NCBI RefSeq assembly: GCF_024586455.1
Contig: NC_065921.1
Location: forward strand, 5,828,001 to 5,892,000
Reading direction: 5' to 3'
DNA length: 64,000 bases
From: Bactrocera neohumeralis
Taxonomy: Eukaryota > Arthropoda > Insecta > Diptera > Tephritidae
Part shown: positions 11,978 to 25,163 of the stretch, one piece after another
Layout of the letters: each line of letters starts with the position of its first letter
Numbering within the stretch: position 1 is the stretch's first letter
The notes under the pieces: model-generated
The model's input: only the letters and a program-made list of their open reading frames with translations
The model's database searches: none
What the model was told of the DNA's origin: nothing
Made by a program: the position numbers and the translations under genes

Positions 11978-13787
11978 TAAGAAAGGAAGAGCTAAGTTCG
12001 GATGCAACTGAACATTTTATATTCTTACAACTTGCAAGAATCAAAGCCAGCGAAATACTTAAGATGCAAACCGCCAACCAGCTTGTTCCTAACTCTAATC
12101 ACCCTAATTCACAAAAAAATTTCGAGATAGAGAGACTTCGATTTATGGAAGGAAATCTGTATGAAATTTGACTTCTACTACAAATTCAAGAGTTCGAGTT
12201 ATGGAAGACTGCCCGATATTCAAGAAAATGTTTGCTAGAAAAAATAAAATCATTATACATTATGTAGTATATATGAGTGATTCCCTTCACTCGACTCGAT
12301 TTTATCTATTTTTGTCAATACTACATACTATTAGTACATATGCCACATATTAATAAAATGTTCTCTGGGGCTCATTAAGTTACCATCACCAATCATATGA
12401 AGCAAAGTCACCCAGAGATTATATGTTTGTTATATATGTACATAGGTGCTAGGTCAAGTTTTCGCCCAAATTTATCCATTTTATGCACAACGACACATTA
12501 TTATCAGTTTTCATAGAGATAACTCACATGTTGTATATACGAGGGCGATAAGTGTGAAGCTACCACATCTAAGTCTATGGCTATTTTCATAATTTCAACT
12601 GCACTCATAGTTTTGCCGCGTTATGAAATAAAAAGGAGCAACATCGGTCGATGATTCGACTCTTGTTATGTGCTGAACAGGGTATAATAAGTTTACCACG
12701 AAATTTGTAACACCCAGGTGATGATGTACATACATACATATTTGTATAGTCGCTCAGTCTAAGAAAAATTTTATTCTTATACCTTCGGCGGAACGGAAGT
12801 TATTATTATTATTTTTTAGTTTTTTGAATAGAACTGTACTTTGGCACAAAGTGCTCATAGTCCGAATATTATAAGAACTCCCACTGACAGAGTGATAATC
12901 GATGAAATCGTGTGATAACCTCGCGCACTAGCCATATAACGGCACTGTTAAAAACTACTAAAAGCGCAATAAATCAATATTTAAATACGCGAGAGGCATT
13001 AAATGTTACACCCAAGGTAGTAAAACAAGGCTTTAAAAGAGCCGGGGTCAAAATTGTACAATGGGCGTGGCACCGTCCATTTTTACGCAAAAGTATCTCG
13101 GTACCTGTTCGATCGATTTCAACGAAATTCCCCGCGACAATCTTATGTTACAATGTAAATATGAGCGAAAACGGCCTACAACCACGCCTACTACCTACAA
13201 AACACAATTTTAAATTCCATTTTATTCTTTCAGTTTCCCGTATACAAATCAATTAATATATTAGAACAAAACTTTGTACGAATAGTGCCTTTGAGGTGTA
13301 CCACCTTATGACCAATCGAACCAAATCTGTTCAAGGCCCTAAGTACTGTATGCGAGATATAATATTCAATATATGTATGTACATATGTTTAACTGAAATT
13401 GTGATAGAATCCCTTCCATTCTGTTTGTTATATTGGGTTGAATTGGGTCAATACTTCTCTCTAGTTTTCATCAATAAATAATTAATAGAAATTTATTAGT
13501 CTCGATTTTGTAAAAGTTATAATAATTTTTTAAAACTAATGTGTATACAGCTAATATAAAGGTTTTCTGTGACTTTGAACCGCATGTACCGGCCAACATA
13601 TCTTAATTAAATTAAATGAGCATATTTTCCCCTAACGGTGCATCTACATATGTATAGTGTATGCTTAAAATGAATAAAATCGGGTGCAAAACTGCCTTAG
13701 ACCCCATATAACTAACAAGCCTTATGTACTTGAAGGTATTTCCCTCGGAACATACATATCCCGAACGTGCTCCCCTCCTTACTTGGT
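11978..13787. repeat. Family A element with inverted ends, containing family C and family 2 sequence
   Basis: The left end, AAGAAAGGAAGAGCTAAG, and the right end, near CTCCTTACTTGG at 13787, are inverse copies. The first 100 bp match the inverted right end of 1046-2847 (an 'acttgcaagaatcaaagccag' block). Inside, 12660-12720 is a family 2 head (GAACAGGGTATAATAAG) and 12840-13260 resembles family C (an 'atgggcgtggcaccgtcc' block). It is therefore a mosaic or nested set of repeats with no intact protein. Confidence 0.5.
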
Positions 13788-16400
13788 TTTCATATAAATT
13801 TTGTTAAATAATATAATATATATAAACGGAATATAGGGTCGCAATAATGAATTTTATAATGTGATTTATTTAACGCTAGAAATTTAATTTTTCTCCATGT
13901 GTGCTCTCTTTTCTGAGATCTGCTTCGGCTTCTCACCTCCATGTGTGGGCTTGTTTTACACTTCCTCCACTTACTTCAAGATTTCAGTCTAGCGCTGTTC
14001 GGGCAATGACGGAGAGTAGTGTTCTTAAAATATGACTGATGTACTTATTTCTATTTACATTTCCACATGAAGCGGTACTTGTTTAGCTGCAGTCCGGAGG
14101 TTAGCTTTGCTAATAACGCTTGACCAGAATCTCGGCATAATTTTTCGAAGACTTCAGTTAAGAAAAGATTGCAGCGTTTATAATATGTGTTTTCTTTTGC
14201 TTTCAATAATTAATAAATTTAAGATGAGTAGGTGATTGAACTACTGCATCCGAGACTATGAGTTGCACCTTCGTTGATGATAAGTTACAGCGCGTTTGCT
14301 TGGTCGTCAGAGACTCGTTGATAATGAGCAGTATGTGAAGTTGACGTGTGGGAGGGATACATAGGTTGATCTGAACTGTTCAGAGATTATTATGCTGCCT
14401 TGGGCTAATTTAATATACGCTATTCAGGGTATAAAAATTATACAAAGTAAGTTATTCATTTGTTGAGTTGACTCTAACAAACACCTTTCACCTTTACATA
14501 AACTGATATCATTATTTAAATTAATTTATATACATATATACATATGTATGCTTACCTCGCTTATATACTGTTAATAGATTTATCTACACACATATGTGCA
14601 TATGTATATCAATTGGATTTTGGTTGACTCTTTATCTACGTAGCATTTATGTATATCTGAACACATAACTTTTTTGTAAACACCCTTCTTAGGCAGCGAA
14701 TGACGTGCACAAAATGAAATGTGGGATAATTAAAAATAGACGAAATACCAAAGCGACGCAACCTTCCCCTCACTATCAATCAAAACTTGTGTGCGCCGAA
14801 CGAGTGTTTGCACACATTCACGCGAGCATAATTGAGTTTGTTTGTATTTAAGTGTTCTCAAAGGTTGGTTGGTTGGTATGCCAGCCCTAAAGCGATGAAG
14901 GTGGATGAAGGTGGAGGGTATAGTGTGCCCACTACATTCTTTCGGGCGAGTATATAACACAATAGCATTGCATATGCATTTATGTATAGATGTTTATACA
15001 TACACATACTGTGTAGAGCGCTGTGTATATGTAAATAATATACTTGTATGCAAATGAGCGCAAGCACATAAACACATAATAACATTTGTTATATTATTTG
15101 TATTACATTTGCCCGAATGAAATTTCAGTCTCCTTATATTATGTTCTATGGACTTACATGTACATATAAATACCTAGAGAGGGTACCACAAGATGTCATA
15201 AATAAACTAAAAGCACACCAAGTCGGTCGCATTGAATAAAGGGTGAGTGTGTGCTCAGAGTGTGTCTTGCTGACTGCACGTTGTCTTTCTGTTTTTATTA
15301 CCGTCTTTTTCGGAGGTAACAGCTGTAGCAACAAATCCAGTTCAATAACAGAATGTGAATGTGGCATTGAGTGTAAAGCTTCGCCGTCGATCTGTTGCTT
15401 TTACATTGCCGCTTTAACATCGCATCATTTTTGGGGAACGCTACATAAGCGACTACAGGGATGTAACAAATGTACGTAGGCATGTGTGGATTTATGTGTA
15501 GTCTTACATATGCAATAAAACTGTGCATGAGCTACAGCCAAATTTCTTTTGAGTAAGCAAGATGCTGTAAGTGGTCGCTTAAGCGTCATTAACCACTCAC
15601 GTACTTTCTGGTGGGGGTCAGTTATTTTAATAGATACCATGAGTATGTAAAAGTAATGAGTGAGTACATACACACAAATGTATGTACATAAATACTTATA
15701 CATACATATGTATGTATGTAGATCTACTACCTATCATATGGAAGTCATCAAAAGGTAAGCTCTTGATTCTTGATCTGTTATTATATTGATATTAAGGACT
15801 GTTCATTTGGTCTACAGAAGGGACTTAATATTCCTGGATTAGAATTTTGATGAGGAAAGCGAATAACAAGAGGATCATTAAAGGGTTTCTATTCGCGATA
15901 TTTACAGTACAAATCGGTCCGGATGACGAGATCGTCTTTAAAAGCAAGCAATACGTTGAAAGCATTTTAAACAATTTTATATATGCGGCATATTTGGGCA
16001 TCCTCTCTGAGTGGTGGATTCTTAATGACCATTGATTCTCTAATCATAGAATACTATATATTAGTTTTAACCTAGACAAAGCGGGTCCAGTTAGTAAACT
16101 TTATAGGATCTTTAGAAACACGGATTAATATTTAATGTATGAAACTTCGATCAGCTCTCCCAATCGGGCCAGGCTAGGGGTCTTTTGTATCAGCTAGCAC
16201 ATTTTATGATTGTGTCAAGTTTTTTTTACTCTACATGGTAGCTTGGCGACGAATTGGGGTGGCATATTTCGGGTTGAATGAGTCCTTTGCGTCAGAACTT
16301 TTATGGCGAAGTTGGTAGTCCATGTGCCCGTCGAAAGATAAATAGAGACACCTCAAAGGGTGGATTCTCTCACTTTTGCTCTAAGCCCTCCCTGGGAGCG
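13788..16400. other. No recognisable gene; microsatellite-bearing intergenic DNA
   Basis: TATG/TACA simple repeats occur near 14535-14610 and 15680-15720. Open frames on both strands between 14730 and 15703 are short and largely reflect ACATAC-type repeats. I could not assign the sequence to a transposon family. Confidence 0.5.
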
Positions 16401-16449
16401 ACCTAATACAGGAACTCGAGAAAATAAAATTCTTGGACCCTATCTACAA

Positions 16450-17180
16450 TATTGCCCAAGGGGATCTTAATGTCACTGGAAAGTAGGTGCAGTGAGCTTT
16501 TTCACGGATGGATGGATACTTAGAGAAAAGATATTAGGACGAGTCTTATATCACTATCAATTGCCACCAAGGTAGCTGTACTGTACTTCCTTCCTACATT
16601 CACTACGATCAGAGGGGTAATAATGTGGTTTTGCTGCCTCTGACAAAGACTGGTGAAGTAGTGTTTCACCTCTTGATCAGTAACATTAAGATACTTTATT
16701 ATCCGAAATGTGTTTGTACTATCTCGCGTCATAGCGAAATCGCAAAAAACTGATGACTTTGCTGGAAACAATCAAAACCTGTGCCATTTTAAGATCCTTC
16801 TGACCAATACTGAAACGCAAGAGTTCTTCTGAACTATTCCCTCTTAGCAAGGTATGGTAGGTGTTGAAAATGGAGACTGTCCATTAGGACCACATGCGAT
16901 GAGGCCGAGGAGATGGAATCATCGGAACCCTTTCTGTTCAACCATTGTTGAGGTTGCTTGACTGAGGTTGAAACATCTTAGTAGACTCACTTTCACCGAA
17001 CCTGGCGGACTCAACAAATTTGTGGTAGGCTCAAAACGCTTGGTCGATCTATAAGGTATCCATATCTGGAAGTTTTGGGAATCACAAGGAACCTGTGTTC
17101 ACTGCTGTCCAAATGGATACTTGAGTCGCTTTTGGTACGAGGAACAATCCAACGACCTAATCTAACCCTATCTTGATTTA
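16450..17180 (+). mobile_element. Possible decayed non-LTR retrotransposon 3' region
   Basis: A FTDGWMDT-like start of an RNase H domain lies near 16498. A weak His/Cys-type segment follows (EEMESSEPFLFNHC-like, near 16905-16950), then a tail like those of RNase-H-bearing non-LTR elements near 17080-17160. Stops and frameshifts are frequent. The order of these pieces is right, but each match is weak, so the call is tentative. Confidence 0.3.
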
Positions 17181-17489
17181 AGCCCAATATTAACTTTACG
17201 AAAAATTTGTAACAATAATTTTAAAAATTTTAACGTCAATTTTTGCGCATTTATCGTAAATAATACATACTTTCACTGTTTCCTATATTTTTCTATAATA
17301 GCTCTCTTCGACTCGCCAAACATTCGAGGGTATTAAATCGGGCATACCAGTAGTTTAAGCACACTGGCAGCACTTGCTTGCAACCCTTTACTATTTGGCT
17401 TTCTTTTATGGAGGAAGTATTATTTTCACGATTTAGAAACTTATGCTTCGGATACTTTAAGTTTAAATCTGAAACTTTGGTAATCAATA

Positions 17490-17930
17490 AGAACAAGAGA
17501 AAAATAGACTTCGGCACACCGAAGCTATAATAGATACCATTCGCAACTACGGAGAGTTCCACCCCCAAAATATACATTATTTCCTTCATAAGTGGCACAA
17601 AAATTATATAGTTCCTCCCCTCCCCCCAAAAAATTCTAATCTGGATCCGAACCAGAATAATCTATGCCAAATTTGCTGGGGACTTGAGTTTGATTGGTCA
17701 GTTTGTATGACAGCCACATGCTATAGTTGTTCGATATCGACGGTTCCGACAAATGCGCAGCATTTTAAAGAGGAAAAGACGTATGCAAAATTTCAGATCG
17801 ATATCTCAAAAACTGAGGGATTAGTCTGCGTATATATAGACAGACAGACAGACATAGCTAAATCGACTCAGCTCATCAAGTTGATCACTTATACATACAT
17901 ATGTATATACATATAATATATTGTGACAAT
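17490..17930 (-). repeat. Family 2 repeat, reverse orientation
   Basis: Contains the inverted family blocks: GCACACCGAAGCTATAATAG near 17513, 'cgatatcgacggttccgac' near 17732, 'aaatttcagatcgatatc' near 17790, and ACAGACAGACAGACATAG near 17841 followed by 'aatcgactcagctcatc'. It is the mirror of the order seen at 32469-33160. Confidence 0.55.
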
Positions 17931-18399
17931 TCAACTCTATAACTTTTTTGTTAATTTTATATGTAAATTTTTTGACAAGAGAGCAGCGCGCAAGGATAGC
18001 GAGCAGAGAAATAGCGAATCAAAGACAGCTATAAAAATTTAATGTTAAACAAAAGTATCTATAACAACGCGTGTGTGTATAAAACTGTAGTAAAATTTTT
18101 GTATGGGATGCTTCAATATGCAGTCTAAATTAATTATAATTAGTTTGTAGGTCCTTAGTTCCGAAATATAATATGTTAATAAAAAAAACAGTTTCATATT
18201 TTATTTGTCAAAAGTTGGTATTGCACTCGGCTTAACATCTCTACCCAAAACACTCCAGGTAACGTCTGTTATCTACTAATTTAAGCTGTTCTAAATTGTT
18301 TAGGACTTCAAATCATACTTATGATTTGTTTCCTAATTTGTTTCTGGACATGACAGGTTGATCTGAATATACTACTTTACGACTCTAAATATTATTATC

Positions 18400-19606
18400 T
18401 AACTTGATTAACCGGTTAGTTCTAAAACTGTGAAGTAATAGTTATCCATATACTTATACTACATTTTGCGTATGTATATATGTATGTACATATACATATA
18501 TACATACATATTTACGTCGATTTATTTTAATTACAACAAAGTTTTTAGTGACAATTTTATTCGCCAGCACTTTGACACGCTTCTAATTTCAATCGCAAGT
18601 GCCACATGAAGCTGGCCGTGGGGCCGTGAGCATTGTGAACACAAAATACGGTAATAAACGGCTTAACTCAACGCCAACAATAGCAACAGCAGACACAGAA
18701 TCGTTGTCGGCAGCAGAAACCAGTTCGAACATCCAACATTTACAGCATCAACTGACGACCAGTTTATTAAACACAATGCAAAAACAACAGACTTCGCAGC
18801 AGCAACTCAGCCGAAGTATTTACCACAGTCTCCACCGAGTGCAGAGCGATACATGTGTATATACACAGAAGTATATATTATTTATATAGAAATCATAAAA
18901 AGTGATTTCGAAATTGCTCAAACCAACTTGAATATGAAATGTGTCATGAATGTGAGCAGCTGCTTGGAAGCAGCAACAAATAAATAATGGAACTTATATA
19001 CTATTATTCACTGCACTTATTGAACACTCGTACCAATCTAGTACCCGCCAATAAATATATAGTAAATGCGAGTACGCTCACACATGCCATAGTATACCGT
19101 TGAGCAGCAAAAAGAGCGAATCAACACATTGTTACTCAAATGAGACCAACCAAGAGCACGAGCCGCTGAAGCAACGTTAACGCTAAACCACGGCGACAGT
19201 GACAGCTGTCGAACGTTCAGCAAAGCAGTGTAACTGGACTGGGCCGGTCGAATGGCTGCGTTGCTGCACGGCAACGATGCGTGTGAATGAGCGAGAGAGG
19301 CAGAGAAAGAAGATATGATGGCAGTGAGTATATGTGCACACGAAATAAATGAGTGCTGTTGCGAATGAAATAAGGGGATGGGCAGTAAATAGCAGCGCTG
19401 TGTATAGCTACAGCTGCTTTGAGCAGATATTATATGTATATAACACGAGAGAGAGAGAATATGAGGAGGATGAGCGTTGAAAGAAAAAATAAATTCGTTG
19501 AAGTCCGGCGCCGCAAGGCACTAGCAATGCCATGTATTTGATTGTGTGAGCAGAAGCCACTGCCTCTGCGCTTGTATATACATAGCAGTAAGCGCTGCGG
19601 TCTGGC
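18400..19606 (+). promoter_or_regulatory. Candidate Psc upstream regulatory region with GAGA and GCCAT motifs
   Basis: This stretch has no recognisable transposon. It contains GAGAG-type runs at about 19291-19300 and 19447-19458, the core recognised by GAGA factor. It also contains three copies of GCCAT/ATGGC, the core of the Pleiohomeotic site, at 19086-19090, 19318-19322 and 19529-19533. All lie within about 550 bp upstream of a TATA box. In Drosophila the Psc-Su(z)2 locus is itself a Polycomb target, so a response element at the promoter would fit. The assignment to Psc is inference. Five-base motifs are common by chance. Confidence 0.35.
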
Positions 19607-19640
19607 TATATAAAAAAATTATATATAAATGAAATTGAGT
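19607..19640 (+). promoter_or_regulatory. Candidate TATA box and start site of Psc
   Basis: TATATAAA begins at 19607, placing a start near 19637-19640. The sequence after it is transposon-free and AAAGTG-rich, like fly 5'UTRs, and lies on the same strand as the Psc coding exons. No strong initiator motif is visible at the predicted start. Confidence 0.3.
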
Positions 19641-20909
19641 GTTTTCGAGACGGTTTATGGTTCATGGTTACAGCGAGTCGGAGCATAGCGCCAGAGCTCA
19701 TTTCGAGACGGAACGTAGAGTTGTGTGGTAACAATTTAATATTGACGGGAAAATTAGTGTTTCTCGCCTTCACAAAGAGAGCATAGTTTGAAAGAAATTT
19801 CAAATGTTCAAACAAAGTAAATAAATTTGGCAACGGAGAATTATATATTGAAAACAAAGAAATTTATTTTAATTACAAATAATTAATAATAAAGTGAAAA
19901 TAACTAAAAATTAAAGTCACGCTGACTAAATAAGTGAAGGAGAAGCAGCTACAGGCCAGACAAATGAAGCTGTTCATATGCAGAAGAGTGCACTTTGCGT
20001 GTATATACATATATTTGTGTGTGTAAGTGGAATATTAATGTCGGTAGCGCTGCCAACGTCGCCGCAGTCAAAAAACGCTTCGGTTGTCGCAAAGTCGCAT
20101 TAGCAACGCTGCTATCGCGCTGGAAGAGAACAAATACATGTGCTCGCATATACAGAAATAAGTGTGTAGTGCCTCTCCATAACGCCAGGGTGCTTGTGCG
20201 TTGATAATAATTTTTTCGGAGTATCTCAAATACGGTTGTCACGTTTTTCGACGGCAGACTGCCAGCTACCTCTGACGTTTCATTTTACTGAACTACGCGT
20301 TCGTTATGTGTGTGTGTACAAACACAACACCAACAACATAGAATTTATGTACGTGTGAGTGAATGTTGTAACGTGCGGGTACAAAAAAGCAAAGTAAGCG
20401 ATAAAAGTGTACTTAAAGCAAAGTAGTGGAAAATAAATTGAGGAAGCAGAAAAAAGTGCATTAGTGCCGATGTTATTCAGTGTATGAATAAAGAAATAAG
20501 CAAAAGTGAATAAAACTAATGCAAGCACACAAAAAATAATAAAATTCAAGGCAGATTAAAATAAAATCTGTAAAAAGTGTTGAAAAAAAATTAATTGTAA
20601 TTAATTATTTACTAAATGTGCATAAATCATGATTTTGATTGGTTAAGTGAATAAGTTAAAGTTGGAGCTATGTATGTGTATATAAATATATTTATTTAAA
20701 ACTACAATTGGGATTACAAATGGATATTGCCTTCTCCAATTTGGATAAATAACATACAAACATATATGGATAACCCTATACGCAATCAGCAGCCTGATAA
20801 CAAATTATCTAAACTTGTCTGTATTCTTTACGAGCAGATTGGCGCTGTACTAGCTGCATTGGTACTCCGTTACAATTAGCAGCGCACACGTTCATCGTGT
20901 TCATTAAAG
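19640..20909 (+). other. Psc: Putative 5' untranslated exon region of Psc
   Basis: The coding exon 2 begins with an acceptor only 40 bases before the ATG, so an upstream noncoding exon must exist. This stretch is the best candidate by position and its lack of repeats. Possible donors are GTAAGT at 20023-20028, AAAGTAAGC near 20395 and AAAG|GTAAAA at 20909/20910. I cannot choose between them from sequence alone, and the true exon could lie elsewhere. Confidence 0.3.
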
Positions 20910-22199
20910 GTAAAAATATGTTTTTTTTTTTTAGTTTTGAAATATGAAACTTGTGCATGATCAGCTACAAAACCCACCACCACCTTTGCCAGCTCCTTTT
21001 ACGTCTAAATGCATGTACCCTTAATATGCCTTCCAACTTGCCATTAACTAACAATTTTCTGATTCCTTTTTGCTTTTGAAATTTATTTATCAACATCTTC
21101 ATATTTCAGTTTTCGGTTCATTCAATGCAATCATGCAAACTATATGTGGATACTAATACATATTAACAAACATATAAGCCTACTTGCATTTACCATTCTA
21201 CTAGGCTTATATACATTTACAGCTGTATATGAATTTCATAGATAAATAAACGTACATATCTATGTGTGTTACATACATACACATAAATATGTATGTATAT
21301 GTATCTACAGATATGTTTGTCCAACTTCAATCTCTTTAATGTGTAGTTTTATCATGGCATTCAGCCTTTGCACTTCGTTCGTTTTGCTTTACTTCATTTC
21401 ATTTCGCCTCTGTAACGGCTTTCCGAGTACTACTTTCCTACCCTCAGTCCGTCCGACTGTTCCACAGCCATGCGGCATATCACATGCAATAACAACCAGA
21501 AACGACTGCCACTTCGAGACCACGACAACATTAGTAAAACGAACGTACAGAAGTAACAGCACAGCAAATAACAGCTATGCTGTAGTGACAACGAAAGCAC
21601 CGACGCAGGCAGATTTGACACAAAAACCAACAACAGCAGCTCTGTATCGAAGTCATAGGCAGCGAGCAGCTTGCGTTTTTCCCTTCGCCTACTGCATACA
21701 TATGTATACCATAAATCGGTATATCGTTGTATAGCTGTGTATTTACGTATAGACATAGATGTGTGTATACGTAGATATAATGCACGCAGCTGAAGAGCAT
21801 TAACAGAGCCGGCGCTCGAACACATTTAGTTGCACAGTGCATATAAAACGCATAAAATTACTCAAAAAAACAGATGAATAATGAAAAATAATAATTAATT
21901 TACTGAAAAAACAAAATTAATTACCATTAAAATTAGTTTTTTTTTAATTTTGTAATCTCGAAAATGTTAATTTAAAATATTTTTCAGATTTCTATTTCCA
22001 AATACCGATTTGAAAATTAAAAACAAAGTAAAAGCAAAATAAAAATTACTGAAAAATGTTAATTAAAACTTAAATACCAAATTGATTGTATAAAGAATTA
22101 AGTCTTTGAATTTTAAATAATTTCGCGCTTGCCTACATCGTGTTGAATGGAAAAGTTCATTTTTAATTAAATATTCATAGACTTTAGCACTTGTTTACA

Positions 22200-22262
22200 T
22201 TTACATATATGTACATACATACATACGTGTATGTACATACATACATATGTACATATGTATGT
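22200..22262. repeat. TACA/CATA microsatellite
   Basis: A run of alternating ACATAC and TATGTA units. Similar tracts lie at 1800-1870, 15680-15720, 35430-35455, 41690-41735, 59820-59875, 59955-59975 and 62280-62300. They explain many of the short frames encoding repeated Tyr, Ile, Cys, Met and Val in the window. Confidence 0.8.
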
Positions 22263-24715
22263 GTTAATTCCAGATTTCGATATCAAAAATATTTTTTTAT
22301 TTCTTACATTAAATTTTAATAAAATTTTATTTTATCAAATTTTAATATGGATTTAAAAACAATATTTCCAATTTTAAGTTTAAAAACTAAATTTTTCAAT
22401 TTTTTTTTATTTAATGTGCACATAATTGAAAATTAATTCTTTTATTTCTTCTTTTTCAATTTTTAATTTGAATTTAATAATACAATTTTCAAATCGAGAT
22501 TAAAAATTAAATTTTCACATTTATTTTTTTTAACTTTTAAAAATTGTTCAAAATCAAAAAAAAAATTGTTTTTTTATTCGCAAATTTTATAAATCGTCCT
22601 ATCATCGATATTCTCTAAATAGCTATCGTAGAGGCGAGTTATTCAAACTAACACACTGTGCAGCTCATACAAGTATGCTTCTCCTTGCTGGCTCCTTTGT
22701 TCGCTTATTCGCCTATGCCAGCCATACTTGGCTTCTGCATGCGGGCTTTCCGTTCGTACGCACATATACACATGCATATTATGTATGTAGGGGCATATCT
22801 ATGTAAATATGCATAGATATTTATAATACATAAAGTCATACATACTTACATACAAATATTTTTTGTAAGTATGCTTGTATGTGTGTATCTTTGTTTACAT
22901 GCAACGTTTGAACATTTGCTTTTGCATCTGTTTATGTGCGTTTGTTGTTGTTGAAACCTTTTCTGTCGACCGCTTTTGCAAATTCTCTTTTGTTCATCAC
23001 ATTCTGCACAGTGCCTTTGTGTCTGGTACGTTGTTGTTGATCATCTGTCGACGAGACCGGGAAGTTTGCTTGTTTGTCATACATTGGAACTGTGAGCTCA
23101 CATTTCACATTTCCATCCAGTTTTACCTACATAGATCCTGTATGAAGATCGTCTTTTACGTACTGCGACACGAAATTCCTTGAAGAGTCCTTGTAGGTTG
23201 CGATAATGGCAGTTTACTTTTCAATGCTGCTCATTAACTGTCTCACGAAAGTCGATCTGCTGCCGCTCACATATTCACACATAGTTATTAATTACTTGAG
23301 TAAGTACATGTGTTCGTATATATACATATATGTAAATATCTATATGTGTATGTTTTGTTTGGGCACAAGTAATGTGCCAACGCGGAGCATCTCTACATCA
23401 CATTTGGCTTTATGTGCATCCAGTGCATGAATTTATATAATATATTAACAAGTACTGCTAATGCTGCAAGTATAAAGTAATTGCGTATGTGCAACTCCAT
23501 GCTTCCGCTGTTCAACCCCCTCTCCAGCATAATAGCGTGTTCATTTAGATAGGTTGTTGTTTTATGTAGGTATGTTGCTCATCGCTTTACACCTCACTGC
23601 CTCGTCAGATATTCATCCATTCACAGCAGACGGCCTTCTCTCTTCCAATGAACTCCAGCTGTAGCAACACAACATTTGCTTGAAACCCAAATAAATAGAG
23701 AATACTGACGCAGCAGCAGCAGTAGTAAATGCGATAGCAATGGCACAAACACACACAGCACTACACGCGCATATAAAGTTAGTAAATACGAGGCACTGCC
23801 GGCGGCTAACTTTAACTCTTCGCACTCCCCTCCAACGAAGCGGCATAATCACAATGTTCCATTTCGTTACGTGGCTTCACTGTAGTTTCAGCACAACCCA
23901 ACTGCCTGTTTCGCCTTTGACCGACCTTCTCGACGTCTCCAGTGTGCAGCTTACCGTAGCTTTTCCAATTTTTATATTATTTCAGGGCGGCAGTGGCAGT
24001 GACAGCGGCAACAGCAACGGCAGCGACAGCGTTCCGACGTCAACTGTGCATGTTTTCAAATTGCCTTATCGTTCGGTGTAGGGTTGCCACCGCTACTGTT
24101 GAGCTACTGATTACGTACTGGTTGGTATGCTGGTGCCGGCGCTTGTACTTGCAATACCTATGTACATGTAGGCACTATTTATGTACGTAACTGGTATTAA
24201 AAAACAGATTTTTGGTATTTTTTTCGTACAGGGTTTGTCGAGTCTGTCATTTCGTGTGCGCTCAAAGGGCAAACCCGTATTTTGGCGTGGGCCAACCGGC
24301 CAAGAGCCATTTCACTGAGCTTCGGGCTCAAACTTCTTTGTACATGTACTATCTACTTGTATATTTTGTCTGCCTTGCATGCTTTCACTTGAAAGTTGTT
24401 TTGCTAGCGTACGAATTTTTGTCCCTTCACTAATATTGCCTGTCACTCATTGACATTTTTTCTTTTTTCGTTTGGCCTCAAGCTGCTCGCAATAAACTTT
24501 TCACCTTTTTCCTTTCCTGTCAGTTTATATTTCGTTTCATTATATATGTATGTACTTGTATTTTATTTTATTTTTTGCCCAATTCTTACTGACTTCCTAC
24601 ATTTTTTTTCTATCTAAGTTAAAGGGCAGAACTTTTCTTCCGGACATGTGATGGGAGTTTTTTACTGCTTCTGCCCAAAATGTATCAGTTTACTTACAAA
24701 AGTATGCACACATTA

Positions 24716-25163
24716 GGGTGAGTTAAAAAAAAACTAATATCACATTTTTCGGTTAGAACGACCCTTTATACCGTGAAAAAATATCCCTTTGTGTGTTTTT
24801 GCTTTTCAAAGTTTTTAAATTTATAAATTTTTGAGTTGGAAAATAATAACCTTGCCCTCTCCGCTCTACAAAATTAGTCGATGTGAAAAATGTTATCCTA
24901 AAAAATACGAAAGTCAGAGTATTTTTTAAGGGCACAATAGACCCAAGGTCGCAATGCAATCTTTGTCTATTTATCTTATCATGGTAATTTTAATTAAAAC
25001 AAAATCGAAATATTATTAAATTGAGCGGCTTTTAACTCTCACACACACCTTTTAAACATTTAGCTGAAAAACTAGCCTTGCGGGGATATTTTTTCCTCTG
25101 TATATATGTAGGTAGCTTCATTTTAACTGAAAAAGTCTTTATCAGTTGTTTCTTGGTTCACCC
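24716..25163. mobile_element. Short mariner-type non-autonomous element with TA target sites
   Basis: The left end is TA|GGGTGAGTTAAAAAAAAAC and the right end is the inverse, GGTTCACCC|TA. The ends share GGGTGA plus partial identity over about 22 bp, and each is flanked by TA, the mariner target. At 448 bp with no transposase frame it is a deletion derivative. Its termini resemble those of the larger element at 25675-27787 in the same intron. Confidence 0.65.

Noticed and set aside
18599..18889. 96-codon Q/S/T-rich frame upstream of the putative Psc promoter
   Set aside because: It opens at GTG, not ATG. CAG/CAA-rich noncoding DNA is common in fly regulatory regions. No domain.
21264..21734. 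156-codon frame in the putative first intron
   Set aside because: It begins in TACATA microsatellite sequence and ends in more of it. No recognisable domain or splice partner.
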